Shown here: positions 42,619 to 52,763 of the stretch, piece by piece | Position numbering within the stretch: the stretch's first letter is position 1 | Layout: each line of letters opens with the position of its first letter | From: Powellomyces hirtus | Lineage: Eukaryota > Chytridiomycota > Chytridiomycetes > Spizellomycetales > Powellomycetaceae | Assembly (NCBI GenBank): GCA_025526995.1 | Contig: JAHLKG010000006.1 | Coordinates: forward strand, 682,001-746,000 | Reading direction: 5' to 3' | Length of the DNA: 64,000 nt | Notes under the pieces: model-generated | Databases searched by the model: none | What the model was told of the DNA's origin: nothing | Seen by the model: only the letters and a program-made list of their open reading frames with translations | Translations under genes and position numbers: made by a program

Positions 42619-44865
42619 ATGGAACTTTGGGATGACCATTCTGCGGCCCAACTGGTCAGCCAGGAAGCTGATCCGTTACCGTACTCAAAGATCATCAACG
42701 ATCCGATTCATGGACATATAGAACTTGACGAGTATTGCATGCAGGTCGTGGATACCATTCAGTTTCAGCGGCTGAGAGACCTCAAGCAGCTGGGCAGCGC
42801 TTATTTCGTCTTCCCCGGTAGGCACAAATGGATTCGCATGCTGTTGACAGAATGAAGATCTGACACTAGCTTTTGGACTTTGATGGTCCGTAGGCGCCGC
42901 GCACAACCGGTTCGAGCATTCCATTGGCGTATGCTATCTCGCCGGAGTCATGGTGGACCACCTGAGAAAAGCACAGCCAGAGTTGGGAATCACAGACAAC
43001 GACGTGAAGTGCATCAAACTGGCCGGCCTGTGCCACGACCTTGGCCACGGGCCCTTCTCCCATATCTTTGATAACGAGTTTATGAAGCAAGCGAGGCCGG
43101 GCGTGCAATGGACGCATGAAATGGCGTCGGAGGATATGTTGCAGTACCTCGTGGATGACAATGAGCATGTCAACATCAACGAAGATGAGGTACATCCGAC
43201 TCATCGTTTGCGTTGAAATGAAGATGGAGATTGATTGATTATGATTGGATGTAGATCCGATTCATCAAAGATTTGATTCATGGCGAACCGAGATCGGACT
43301 ATCCTCAGGCTCACAAACGGTTTTTGTTTGAGATTGTTGCCAACAAGCGCAACTCTGTGGACGTTGATAAGGTGCGGGCCACAGCGATGCTCACTAAACT
43401 TCATATTCGGCGTCCCTGACATATTGGTACCAGTTTGACTACATTCAAAGAGATTGCCATAACGTGGGAATCAAGACCAGTCTCGATGCGGTTCGCTTGA
43501 TGACTTTTTCCCGCGTCATCAACAACCAAATATGCTTCAACCAGAAAGAAGCCTTCAATCTGTGAGCTTACGCCACATGTGCTTGCGACTCCCTCAGATT
43601 CTAACATTCATGTTCTCTTCAATAGCTATGAGGTACTTGAGCGGCTTGAAAACTGAATGGCTTCTTCAACTCTCTAGCTCATAAATGCCCTGGTATGACG
43701 TAGATGTTCCACACTCGTTTCTGCTTATTCAAGGTGAGCGGGAGGTGTTGTGACACGAATATCTGTCGATCAGGATTCTTACTCTCTCGTATTTAGCAAA
43801 TCTATACCCACAAAGTTGGTGCGTAAAATCGCCACGTTTCGTGAGGTACGAGCGCTTCCGTGCTCATGACTGACTTCCCTGTTGCTTCTAGGCAAAGCCA
43901 CGGAATACATGGTGACAGAGGCTCTCCTTGCCGCGGACAAAGCTTTGGGAATCTCGTCTTCCGTAGATGACATGACGCGTTACGTGTACATCACGGACGC
44001 GATTATCAAAGAAATCGAACGTAGCAGCTCGGCCGAACTGGCCGAATCTCGCGCCATTCTCACCCGGATCCGGAAACGAGATCTCTACCGCTTTGTCGAC
44101 CAGATTCCCGTCCCGCAAGAAACCGCCAACGCGGTCAAGACGGGCATAACCCCGAGCGCGATCGTCGCGTGTCAGAACCCGGGCGACAATCTCACGGAAA
44201 ACGACGTGATCATCGAATGGCTCAAACTGGGCTATGCGATGCAAGACCAAAACCCCGTTGACCTGATCCAGTTTTTCCAGAAATGGCACCCGAATATCAG
44301 CTTCCATGTCCGCAAAGAACATGTGTCGTCGTTCCTGCCCCACAGCTTTGAGGAGATCACGCTGAGAGTGTTTGCGAGGGATAATGACAAGAGGCAGAAG
44401 ATCCAGAGTGCGTTCAGGCGACTCGTGTACCAGCTCAATAGGACTGAGGCATTTGGTGGATCGCCCATGGAGGTCGGAGCGTTCAACCGCGTGGGAAATG
44501 AGGAAAACGATGATCTTGAAACCCATTCCAATGGTATCCCCAATGCCGGCACCCCGGTCAATGGTACTCCAGTTCGCCCGATCCGCTGTCTCTTTCAAAA
44601 CGATGGAATTCCAGCGATGGGCCTCGGTACACCTGCCCACAGTCCAGGCAAGTCCTCGATCCGAAGCACGGCATCGAGCTTGGCAGCCTTCAGCGGGGAC
44701 GGGTCGGCGCACACCAGCCCGCATCGGCAGCATCTCCTCAATCCCTGTGAGTCAACCCTCCTGCCGCCCAATTACAGTGATATCTCGAGTCCAGCTCGCA
44801 AACGGAAGCGAGAAGGAGACTTTGCGGCTGACGCGTCTCCCATGCGAACCAAGGCGACACTTTGA
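42619..44865 (+). CDS. SAMHD1: SAMHD1-like HD-domain dNTP triphosphohydrolase
   Basis: Eight exons: join(42619..42817, 42894..43189, 43255..43371, 43434..43561, 43626..43632, 43704..43733, 43797..43818, 43892..44865), 1,773 nt, 590 aa. One exon is 7 nt, one 22, one 30; phase is kept throughout. The protein starts almost directly at the HD domain: '[20 protein letters not shown]', '[20 protein letters not shown]', '[15 protein letters not shown]', '[18 protein letters not shown]', '[20 protein letters not shown]'. The metal-binding His, His-Asp and distal Asp are all present. The SAMHD1-specific later blocks 'MFHTR', '[15 protein letters not shown]' and 'VFARD' follow. The N-terminal SAM domain of vertebrates is absent. 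Such enzymes degrade dNTPs to control nucleotide pools. The last ~110 residues are disordered with a basic 'RKRKR'-like signal. Confidence 0.93.
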
Positions 44866-45366
44866 GCGGCCCTCCGCGCGCTCCTTTAAACAGACGCAAT
44901 CCAGCTTTTACTTTTGAGAACATCATATTCTCTTCCCTTCCCCTCCTCCACATATGTACAGCACCACTCGTTCTTCGAAAGAATAGATAGAAGACATTTC
45001 TTTCTCTGTTTCACCCATCGATCAAATCCTTTCGGTTACACTGATGTCGATCAGTCGATCCACAGGGGCCGTTCGGTCGTCAGAGTGGGTGTATCCACCT
45101 GTGACGTGTGCATCCCAGAGCGAAAATACGTTGATGTTGGAAAAGCTGTCATTCATTACGTGATGACGCGCCGATCATCACCCTGAATACAAGCCGCCAC
45201 CCCATCCGCTCGGAGCACCCCACGGGCGTCGGACTTGCAACTTGCACCCCGAACACTTTACAGTAGCAAGGGTCCACTTCAAAAGCCAGTGGGGAATCAT
45301 CTCCCGTTCACCCAGAAACATCCACAGACACTTGTCCTCATCTTCCCCCCACCCACACTGCCCACT
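44866..45366. other. Intergenic between the SAMHD1-like and ropporin-like genes
   Basis: Both neighbours are on the plus strand, so this 500-base stretch holds one 3' end and the promoter of the ropporin-like gene. No ORF or repeat stands out. Confidence 0.35.
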
Positions 45367-46838
45367 ATGGACGCTGGCTCCGACACACTGTACACTGCGG
45401 AGCAGATTCGCATCCCGCCTGATTTGCCCGACATCTTGAAGAATTATACCAAGCATATCATCCGAACTCAGCCGGGGAATATCGTCAAGGAGTCGGTGGA
45501 GTGAGTTGGGATGGGCGCGTGTTCAGCTGGGCGTTGAAAAGTTGGACAGAAGAGATGGTGGATGACTGATTTTTGTTTGTTGCGCGGCACCCATCTTGGG
45601 GGGGTTTTTTTTTCTTGGTTAGGTATTTTGGACGGTTGGCGAAACAGAGGAGCGATGGAACCACTTTGAAGCGGCTTAACAATATGCAGCTTGAAGCGTT
45701 GTACAACAAGGTGCGCATCGTCTGAAAAAAAATGAATGGGGGGTATGGCAGCTAACGCTAACATGCGTTGTTTTCTACTGATGCAATAGTTTGACCAGCC
45801 GGGCCGAACGGTCGTGAAGAAAGCCGAATTGGAGGATGCCTGCAACAGCTTCACCATCTCGGCTGCGCAAGTGAATGATGTGCTGAGGTGATGAACCACA
45901 TTGGGCGAGAAGGGAAAGCGGTTGGGTGCTAGTGCTGACACGTCGGTTTTTGTTTTCATTTCGCCATTTGCACATAGACTTGGAGGATGGGGTGGAGATA
46001 AGATTCCATGGCTGAAATGCTGGGCGTTGTTTGTAACGTCATCTGCCGGGGTACGTAACGACTGCCTTCTCCCCAGCGTTGGCGTAATGAGACATAAGCT
46101 CACCCCTTGCCACCAACGTCTTATAGAGCCTCCCAGCGACGATCGAGACAGTCGCGAACCTGTTGAGCGATAACGGCCGAACCCGCATCGAGCCTGTTGT
46201 CGAGGTTCTGCAGTACCTTGCCGAGCAGGACAAGACGGTCAACAAGGTGCAAGTGAATGAGGTTGTGCAAAGCCTCATGGCCAATTCGTAAGTTGGAATA
46301 AATCTCGCTATCTGGTAGTCTGATGAACGGTGAGAGTAGGAGTTGACGCATGCTTTTGCTTCATGTTAGATTTGACTGCCCAGTAGAACAGATTGTTGAA
46401 CTCGTCCGCGCAGAACTCCAGCCCGGCGTTGGTGCATTTGCTGCCGCCACCCCAGCCCTGGCTCCCGCTCCCGCCGGAGCAGCCGCACCCGTAGCACCAA
46501 CTCCTCGCGAGACCCCTACCGCCGAACCTCCCGCCACCTCACCATCAAACCCCGACCCCGCTGCTGCCGCGCCGGACAACGCGTCGCCGCTTGATTCTAC
46601 CACCAGCCTCTCAGCCACCAACGATAACGCACCTCCAGCAGCAGTATCGGACAGCACTGCGGACCTGGAAGAGGACACGAACGCGAATGATGACAAGCCG
46701 GAGGAAGTCACTGACGAGGCAGAGGCGGACCAGCAACCTGCCCCGGAATCGCCCGCCGAGGAAGTGGAGGAGGACGTCAAGGCATCTGAGGATGCGAAAC
46801 CCGTGGAGGACAAGGACAAGGCTGATGACGATGCGTAG
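45367..46838 (+). CDS. ROPN1L: Ropporin-1-like protein (ROPN1L/RSP11-type), flagellar radial spoke
   Basis: Six exons: join(45367..45500, 45623..45710, 45790..45887, 45978..46050, 46127..46287, 46370..46838), 1,023 nt, 340 aa. The N-terminus carries an RIIa dimerisation/docking domain, 'IRIPPDLPDILKNYTKHI' followed by 'IRTQP', then 'EYFGRLAKQRS', almost as in ROPN1L. The middle ('KAELEDACNSFTISAAQVND', 'KIPWLKCWALFVTSSAGSL') matches the ropporin C-terminal domain. In sperm and protist flagella these proteins bind AKAP-like helices in radial spokes. Unlike animal ropporins (~230 aa), this one ends in an extra ~140-residue Ala/Pro-rich then Glu/Asp-rich disordered tail. This is direct evidence for a flagellated stage. 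Confidence 0.9.
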
Positions 46839-47676
46839 AACATCATTGGATTTTTCTGTCTGTGGTGTGTGGGTGTGTGTTTGCCCTTTGATAGGGTAAC
46901 AGCTACTTATGAGATCATTTTGACATTTGCCCCATATTTTTATCTACCTTAAACCATTCCAAAGCGAGCGTTGCCCTGTGGCTGCGCCCGATGCGTCAAG
47001 CCTGGCAATTTCTTGCACCGAATGCCATCCTATTTGTAACTCTGATGGTCTCGGTTTAATGGCAATCCTGGGACACACCCCGGTACAGATAGAAGCAAAG
47101 ATCATCATGCAGGACGCGTCATGAACAAAAAAATCACAAAGTCAGATGAATGAGAGCTGCAACGGAACCAGAAAGCAACAACAAAAACACGGTAAGCGAG
47201 GATCAAAAAGATAATGTCGAGGACAATATCAAACACAGAAGACAAAACCAAGGGTTTCATCAAGAAATGCGATCGGCGCATCACTCAAGGCCAGCTGATG
47301 CTCGCAAAGAAAAGGCCTTCAGCACTCGGATGATCGACGTCAATCGGTTTTTTAGCTTAGGACGAGATGTTTATGCACTGATGTTAAAGGATAACAAATG
47401 CCACGCACGCGTCGTGTCGCACCCCTCCGCTGCCTCCTCCCTTCAAATTTGTAGGCGGCACTGGCAGCCGTCAAAACATCATCATCTCGCTACGAGGCGC
47501 AAGTACCAATAACTACCGGATCTGGTTAAACATCTGCTTTTGCGATCGGCGAGCAGTACCTTTCTTTGGCCTCTAACCCCGCTGCCTGCAGTTGCGTATC
47601 CCCAGCCACCCATCGTCAACTCAAGGCTCTCGGCAGTTCCTCCACCAGCAACTTTACCGTTTTCGATCACAACGCA
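46839..47676. other. Intergenic between the ropporin-like and desaturase genes
   Basis: About 840 bases with no supported gene; both neighbours are on the plus strand. A frame at 47150-47512 has no recognisable motif. It should include the desaturase promoter. Confidence 0.35.
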
Positions 47677-49332
47677 ATGGGCGTGAAAGTAGTCCAGCAG
47701 CAGCAGTTTCCTCTAGATGGGGCGGTACAGAAGAAGGAGCTTCGGATGAACTCGGCTGAACTTCGCAAGCACAACACGCTGGAGGCGCGGCCCATGGTCG
47801 CCATTCGGGGCAAGCTCTACGACCTGACCGACTTTGTCGATCGCCACCCCGGTGGCCGCGATATCATGCTCCTGTCTACGGGCAGAGACGTCACCCAGGT
47901 TTATGAGACTTACCACGACATGGCAAGGACGGAGAAGATCTTGAGGTGAGCTGCTTTTCCAGAAGTCCGCCTTTGGTTTATCCGCATGATCGGACTTTAC
48001 ACATAAGATTTAACAACCCTTGTTTGGAAATCGACAGGAAATACCATGTTGGAACACTGACGGATTCCGCTCTTCCGACATTCCCAGAGCCATCACCGTT
48101 CCAGACGACCTTGCGAACGCGGATATCCGAACATTTCCGTCGCACCGGCCACGACCCAAAGTTCCACCCTCTGCACTTGATTCACTATGCGGTTGTCATT
48201 GGAGCGATCGTCGGCTCATACTATGCCCAATTCTTTGTCCCCGTGGTGCGCGACAGTCTGGCGCTCTCGACCATCGCGGCGCTCGTGCTGGGCTTGTTTT
48301 GCGCTCAGAGCTGTTTCACCATCGTTCATGATGCTAGCCATGCTAGTTTCTCGCACAAGCCGTGGTTGTGGACGGCGTTTGGCGCTTGGCATGATTTCAT
48401 GAACGGGGCGAGTCATGTCGCGTGGTTTTACCAGCATGTTCTAGGTCATCAGTAAGTACCTGGTCTTGATCTGTTCATTTCATACGACTTTGGCCATTCG
48501 CGTTCAGTGATTCACACAGTTTCCTTCACCCCCTCGCATTGGTAGTCCATACACGAACCTGCCCAACGCCGACCCCGACGTTGCCACCTCAGACAAACAC
48601 TTCCGCCGCATCCGCCCGCACCAAAAATGGTTTATGCCGTATCTCCACCAACACCTCTACGCACCCATTGCCTACAGCTTCTACGGTCTCAAATCGCGCT
48701 GGGACGACGTATCCAACATCTACCTCACTCAGTCGCGCGGCGCCATCGCCATTAACCCGCTGCAGCCGCACCAGCACGCCATCTTTTGGGCAGGCAAAGC
48801 CTTCTTCCTCCTGCACCGCATTGTCCTCCCCGCCCTCTTCTGCGTCTCCCTCCGCCGCACCCTCTGGCTCTTTTTTTGGGCCGACGTGGCCACATCCTTG
48901 ACCCTCGCCCTCGTGTTCCAGGCCAACCATGTTGTTGAACACGTTGCGTGGCCTCACCCCGACAAGGATACCAACATTGTCCCCGTCGACTGGATGGAAA
49001 TGCAGATTGAAACGGCGCAAGACTATGGCCACGACCACTTTCTCACCACCAAATTCACCGGCGCACTCAATTACCAGGTCGTCCACCACGCATTCCCCAA
49101 TATCTGCCAGTGGTGGTACACGGACATTGCCCCCATTGTCAAACAAACCTGCAAGGAGTACAATGTCACCTATCACCTCAGAGACACGTTCTACGAGGCC
49201 ATCAAAGATCATATTGATCTTTTGTGGGTTCTGGGAAGAGACACTCAGAGCACGGGATGCGCGACCGCTGGTGTGGTGGATGCTGCATCTGCATCGCCGG
49301 GTTACATCAATGGAGCAATGAAGGAGGAGTAA
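47677..49332 (+). CDS. Front-end fatty-acid desaturase with cytochrome b5 domain (delta-5 type)
   Basis: Three exons: join(47677..47945, 48038..48451, 48546..49332), 1,470 nt, 489 aa, ATG at 47677. The N-terminal cytochrome b5 domain has 'AIRGKLYDLTDFVDRHPGG' with the heme-binding HPGG. The three His boxes of front-end desaturases are intact: HDASH (box 1), 'WFYQHVLGHH' (box 2, created across the second splice junction) and 'QVVHHAFPN' (box 3, with Gln replacing the first His as usual). Overall blocks such as 'KYHVGTLTDSALPTFPEP', 'SYYAQFFVP' and 'VEMQIETAQDYGHD'-like resemble Mortierella delta-5 desaturase, which converts dihomo-gamma-linolenate to arachidonate in the ER. Regioselectivity (delta-5 versus delta-6) is inference. 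Confidence 0.9.
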
Positions 49333-49661
49333 TGAATGCGCGCTAGCAGAGCAAGATACCTCTACGGCTCCCAAGACTTTTCTATTTCCTCTATAGAATC
49401 TGAACATTTTTGATTGGTGCGGTTGAATTGTGGGTATCATTTCTTTTCTAGCAAATATACACACACAAAAAGAAAAACAACATCAAAGTCTGCTGGGTGA
49501 TAAATATCTGGACACGTTGTGGGTCCCTCAACCTATCGAGACCACACCGATCCAGCCGGGTTGATCATAATAGGGGGCCACTCACTATAAAGGAAAAATG
49601 GCAAGGAAACCGGGTGGGTGGGGGCGGCGGGGGGGGGGGGGGGGGGGGGGGGGGGAACTCG
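49333..49661. other. Convergent 3' region with a poly-G run
   Basis: Between the desaturase and phosphatase stops. It contains 27 consecutive G bases (49629-49655), close to the phosphatase stop codon. No gene is seen. Confidence 0.5.
49629..49655. repeat. Poly-G homopolymer, 27 bases
   Basis: Uninterrupted G run beside a GC-rich GGGGCGGC segment, six bases before the phosphatase stop codon. The length may be inaccurate in the assembly. Confidence 0.95.
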
Positions 49662-51497
49662 TTACTGTTCCGCACAGTTCACATGCACGACGATCACAGC
49701 CACATCATCACACAATGTCCGTCGCCGTATATCTGCGAACAAGTTGCTGACGGGGGTAGTGCCCGTGTGGCGATCACACAGGGCCTGCGCGTACTGTTTC
49801 AGCGAGTCGGCGAGCGGGGTTGCGGGGTTGCTGCTGAGGGCAGGCATGTGCGCCATGTCGTTGTCGTGTTCGTCAATGTTGTTGGTGGTGGTGTCTGATC
49901 GGGAGGTGGTGAGGTTGGTCATCCGTGTCCAGCTGTCCAGCACGCGTGTGTTTTGGACTGTCGCGTGGTCGGTTTCCTCCCTTTCCTCCCTCTTACAATC
50001 CCCATCCTCACCATCTGTATCGTCATCCTCCTCCTCCAAATCCTCACGCAACGCCCCAAACACCCCATCACTCGCCACAACCACCAAATACTCTCCACCC
50101 TCCATATCCAGCACCTCGACATCAGGCCTTGCCCAAAACAGCCGCGGCTCAACTTTAAACACCACATCCCCCATCGCATCCGCCATCCCCAGATTCTTGA
50201 CCGCAAACCCATACGGATTTACAAACCCCGGGGGTCGAAACACGCGCGCGGACGCAAGGTCGTGGTGTGGTGTGTCGCTGCCATTGAGCGTGATCGGCGG
50301 GTCCTGTTTCGAGAACCGGAGCACACCCCCGTTGGCGACGATATGCGCCGCGCGGGGTAGATCCGCGGGCGTGTGGTCCGTTGTCGCGTGGACGAGGTCA
50401 ATGCGGGCATGCGTGATTTTCCCCACCAGCGTTCGCGAGTCCCCGACATGGGCCGAGAGTAAGAAGCGGTTGTTGATCACCACGACGAGATTAAGGGTAC
50501 ACCCATCATCTCTCAGCGTGCCTGACCCGCCCGCCACAATCGCGCTATATTCCTCGCCGCGCAATCTACAAAACTCGTCATCGAGAGAGGTATAGATGTC
50601 CCGCACTGCGCGTTTCAAACCTTCACAGTCCTCGCGCGCTTCCAAATCCCATTTGGCGCGGGACGCCAACACTGCTTCCACAGCACCGGGTACGCGACCC
50701 ACAAACCACTCGGCCGCCCCGCGCCCGCCATGCCCGTCCGCAAGACAAAAAATGCGGACAGGGAGGCCGCAGCGTGTGGTGAGGGCGTGCTGTGCGCGGG
50801 GCGTGTAGAGCACGTCTTCGAGGTCTTCGTGCAGGGGTTTGGGCAGGCCGTGGGGTGGGGTAGATGTGGATGCCCACCACCCGCGCCGGCCGACAAATGC
50901 CCATGTGGTTGTTGTGGTGTCCTCGTGGGGGGATGAGGTCGTCGTGGTAGTGGGTGGAGAAGCCGTGATGCGGGGGTCGAGTCGCCGCAGATGTCGCCAG
51001 AAAGCACTGGCAGAGGAGAGTGTGGATGTGTTGCTGCTCTTTGATGGGTCCGCGTCCAAAGCGTCCAGCGCCTCACTGATGCGTTCAATAGTCCCCAACG
51101 CTTCATGCGATCGACACCAATGGTAGATCTGTTTCAGTTTCCACTCAACGTCGGAGTACACCGCTTTGTTGCTGCTGCTCCTGCTGCTGCTCCTGCTGCT
51201 GCTGTTGAATGTCGTAACGCTTGCAGGTGTACCATGCACGAAAGCCGACATTTCGGATCGCAGAGCCTCAAAAGCCGCATGCAACCCAAACTCGCATAGC
51301 CACCGCATACATCTCCCACCCAATTCCTCATCCCGACCCACCCCACCATCCACTCCCCACTCCGACGGTTCATCATCCCGCCGCTGTTTCTTGCTGCTTT
51401 GGGGCGGTACTGGTACCAGAGGGCGTTGCCGGACCGGGTAGCGCCGTGTTGGGGGTATAGTCCAGACGCTCTCGTTCGAGGTATCGTCGGGCGACAT
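49662..51497 (-). CDS. PP2C-family (PPM) protein phosphatase, divergent
   Basis: Single exon, 611 aa, ATG at 51497. The first ~200 residues are Ser/Thr-rich with a helical block and look regulatory. The PPM core follows: 'IFCLADGHGGRGAAEWFVG' (metal-binding DGHGG), 'DGCTLNLVVVINNRFLLSAH' with 'VGDSRTLVG', 'DHTPADLPRAAHIVANGG', 'NPYGFAVKNLGMADAMGD', 'YLVVVASDGVFGAL' (SDG) and the terminal 'LCDDVAVIVVHV' (DD in place of DN). The metal-coordinating Asp residues are present, so activity is plausible. An acidic insert and a ~90-residue disordered loop sit between SDG and the C-terminal motif. The substrate is unknown. Lacking introns and having long simple-sequence loops make it unlike its neighbours. 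Confidence 0.85.
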   Translation of the reverse strand: MSPDDTSNESVWTIPPTRRYPVRQRPLVPVPPQSSKKQRRDDEPSEWGVDGGVGRDEELGGRCMRWLCEFGLHAAFEALRSEMSAFVHGTPASVTTFNSSSRSSSRSSSNKAVYSDVEWKLKQIYHWCRSHEALGTIERISEALDALDADPSKSSNTSTLSSASAFWRHLRRLDPRITASPPTTTTTSSPHEDTTTTTWAFVGRRGWWASTSTPPHGLPKPLHEDLEDVLYTPRAQHALTTRCGLPVRIFCLADGHGGRGAAEWFVGRVPGAVEAVLASRAKWDLEAREDCEGLKRAVRDIYTSLDDEFCRLRGEEYSAIVAGGSGTLRDDGCTLNLVVVINNRFLLSAHVGDSRTLVGKITHARIDLVHATTDHTPADLPRAAHIVANGGVLRFSKQDPPITLNGSDTPHHDLASARVFRPPGFVNPYGFAVKNLGMADAMGDVVFKVEPRLFWARPDVEVLDMEGGEYLVVVASDGVFGALREDLEEEDDDTDGEDGDCKREEREETDHATVQNTRVLDSWTRMTNLTTSRSDTTTNNIDEHDNDMAHMPALSSNPATPLADSLKQYAQALCDRHTGTTPVSNLFADIRRRTLCDDVAVIVVHVNCAEQ

Positions 51498-51916
51498 GCA
51501 TACCGTGTTGAGTGAGGTTGCTGTGGTTGTTCATTGCACTGCACCTTTCTGTTCTCCACGTTCCCGCTTGTCAGCAGTTCCTGCTTGTTGTGGCGCAGCA
51601 CGCGTCCGTCCGACGGAATCCCAAAGCACAACATCCCGGGGCGCCAGGGGGGCAACCAAATCCCGGCCAGAACCGCTCTGTCGTTGATTCCGTTATTGTG
51701 TTTTTTTTTTCTTGCGCCCCCTTATGGAAAAACTCTACAGTAGCATGAGATTATATCTCTCGGCCAGGGTATCGCAATTGTATACATTGAACTGAACGAG
51801 GTAGAGTTGAACTGGGTGCAGATATGACAACAGCATTAAGTCCACGATTGGCCAGGATATGAGGGAAAGGAGATATGTGTATACTACATAGAGTTCCATC
51901 TGATGTTATGAGGGTA
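51498..51916. other. Intergenic region upstream of the phosphatase
   Basis: About 420 bases holding the phosphatase promoter and the 3' end of the next minus-strand gene. A T run (51700-51709) is visible; no gene is seen. Confidence 0.35.
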
Positions 51917-52585
51917 TCAGGGACGCTGACATGCTGACACGCTTAGATCATCATCAATACTAACCTTTACAACTTTGACCTCTGGCGTTCCATCCTGGCG
52001 CTTTCGAAAAGCATAGAGTTTAGCTGGGTGCAGATATATGAGAACCGCGTAAGACCATGCCTCCTGAGTCGTATTTAGACGGTCGTCGATAGTGAGATTC
52101 TTGAGCAGAACTGTTTCGCTGGCATATGAGAAATATTCCGGCCCATGCTCCAGCCGCTTGATGTGTACAGATGCAAAGGACAAGGCCAGAGCGCGATGAT
52201 GAAAGATAACGGGGAATCTGCTTGTGCCAATCCCACTGTCGAGGCGCTTGTGATTCCTTAGAACAAATTCTGCAATGCGTTCTCCGAGACTAAGCGTGAA
52301 CTTTTCGTTGCCCAGTTCAAAGCACAGTCCCTTGAGGACTGCACATGGGTCGACGAGTGGGTTGCTGAGGGGGTTCCCACAAAACACATAGGCTTCGTGG
52401 GTCGTAGTTGTATTGAAAAGTAGAGCATGTGCCCGCAACAGCTCCTTGTGCCGACGCCGCACGATTGAGTAAAAACTTTTGTTGACGAGAAGCAGATTGA
52501 GGAACAAATCCGTATCCATGTTGAGGATGATGTCGTCCCATAGATGGTCCAAGACGAGGGATATGACTTCCGTCGATAAGGCCAT
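51917..52585 (-). CDS. Local F-box-like family protein, intact copy D
   Basis: 222 aa from the ATG at 52585; the frame stays open upstream but has no earlier ATG. The N-terminal ~50 residues, 'LSTEVISLVLDHLWDDIIL' and 'LFLNLLLVNKSFYSIV' followed by 'RRRHKELLRAHALLF', have the helix and hydrophobic pattern of an F-box, but I infer this only from shape. Then come the family blocks 'GNPLSNPLVDPCAVLKGLC', 'FTLSLGERIAEFVLRNHKR', 'VLLKNLTIDD', 'EAWSYAVLIYL' and 'EVKVVKV'. The product has no known domain I can name. Its neighbour 180 bases upstream is a paralog, and three decayed copies lie at 4.6, 5.9 and 14.9 kb. It ends ~15-20 residues sooner than copy E. Confidence 0.65.
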   Translation of the reverse strand: MALSTEVISLVLDHLWDDIILNMDTDLFLNLLLVNKSFYSIVRRRHKELLRAHALLFNTTTTHEAYVFCGNPLSNPLVDPCAVLKGLCFELGNEKFTLSLGERIAEFVLRNHKRLDSGIGTSRFPVIFHHRALALSFASVHIKRLEHGPEYFSYASETVLLKNLTIDDRLNTTQEAWSYAVLIYLHPAKLYAFRKRQDGTPEVKVVKVSIDDDLSVSACQRP

Positions 52586-52763
52586 AGTGGTGATAGGGTG
52601 GTGGAGTTTGTGACTTGAGTTGAACGGTGATAGATGGGATGCTTGGGAAGATGATCTTTCGCGTGGGAAAAGTGAGGCGCGCAACGCGACAACATGTGCA
52701 GTCAGTACGTGTGGCCCATAGGAGATTTACTTGTATACTATACGGTACACGGTGAAGAGCAAA

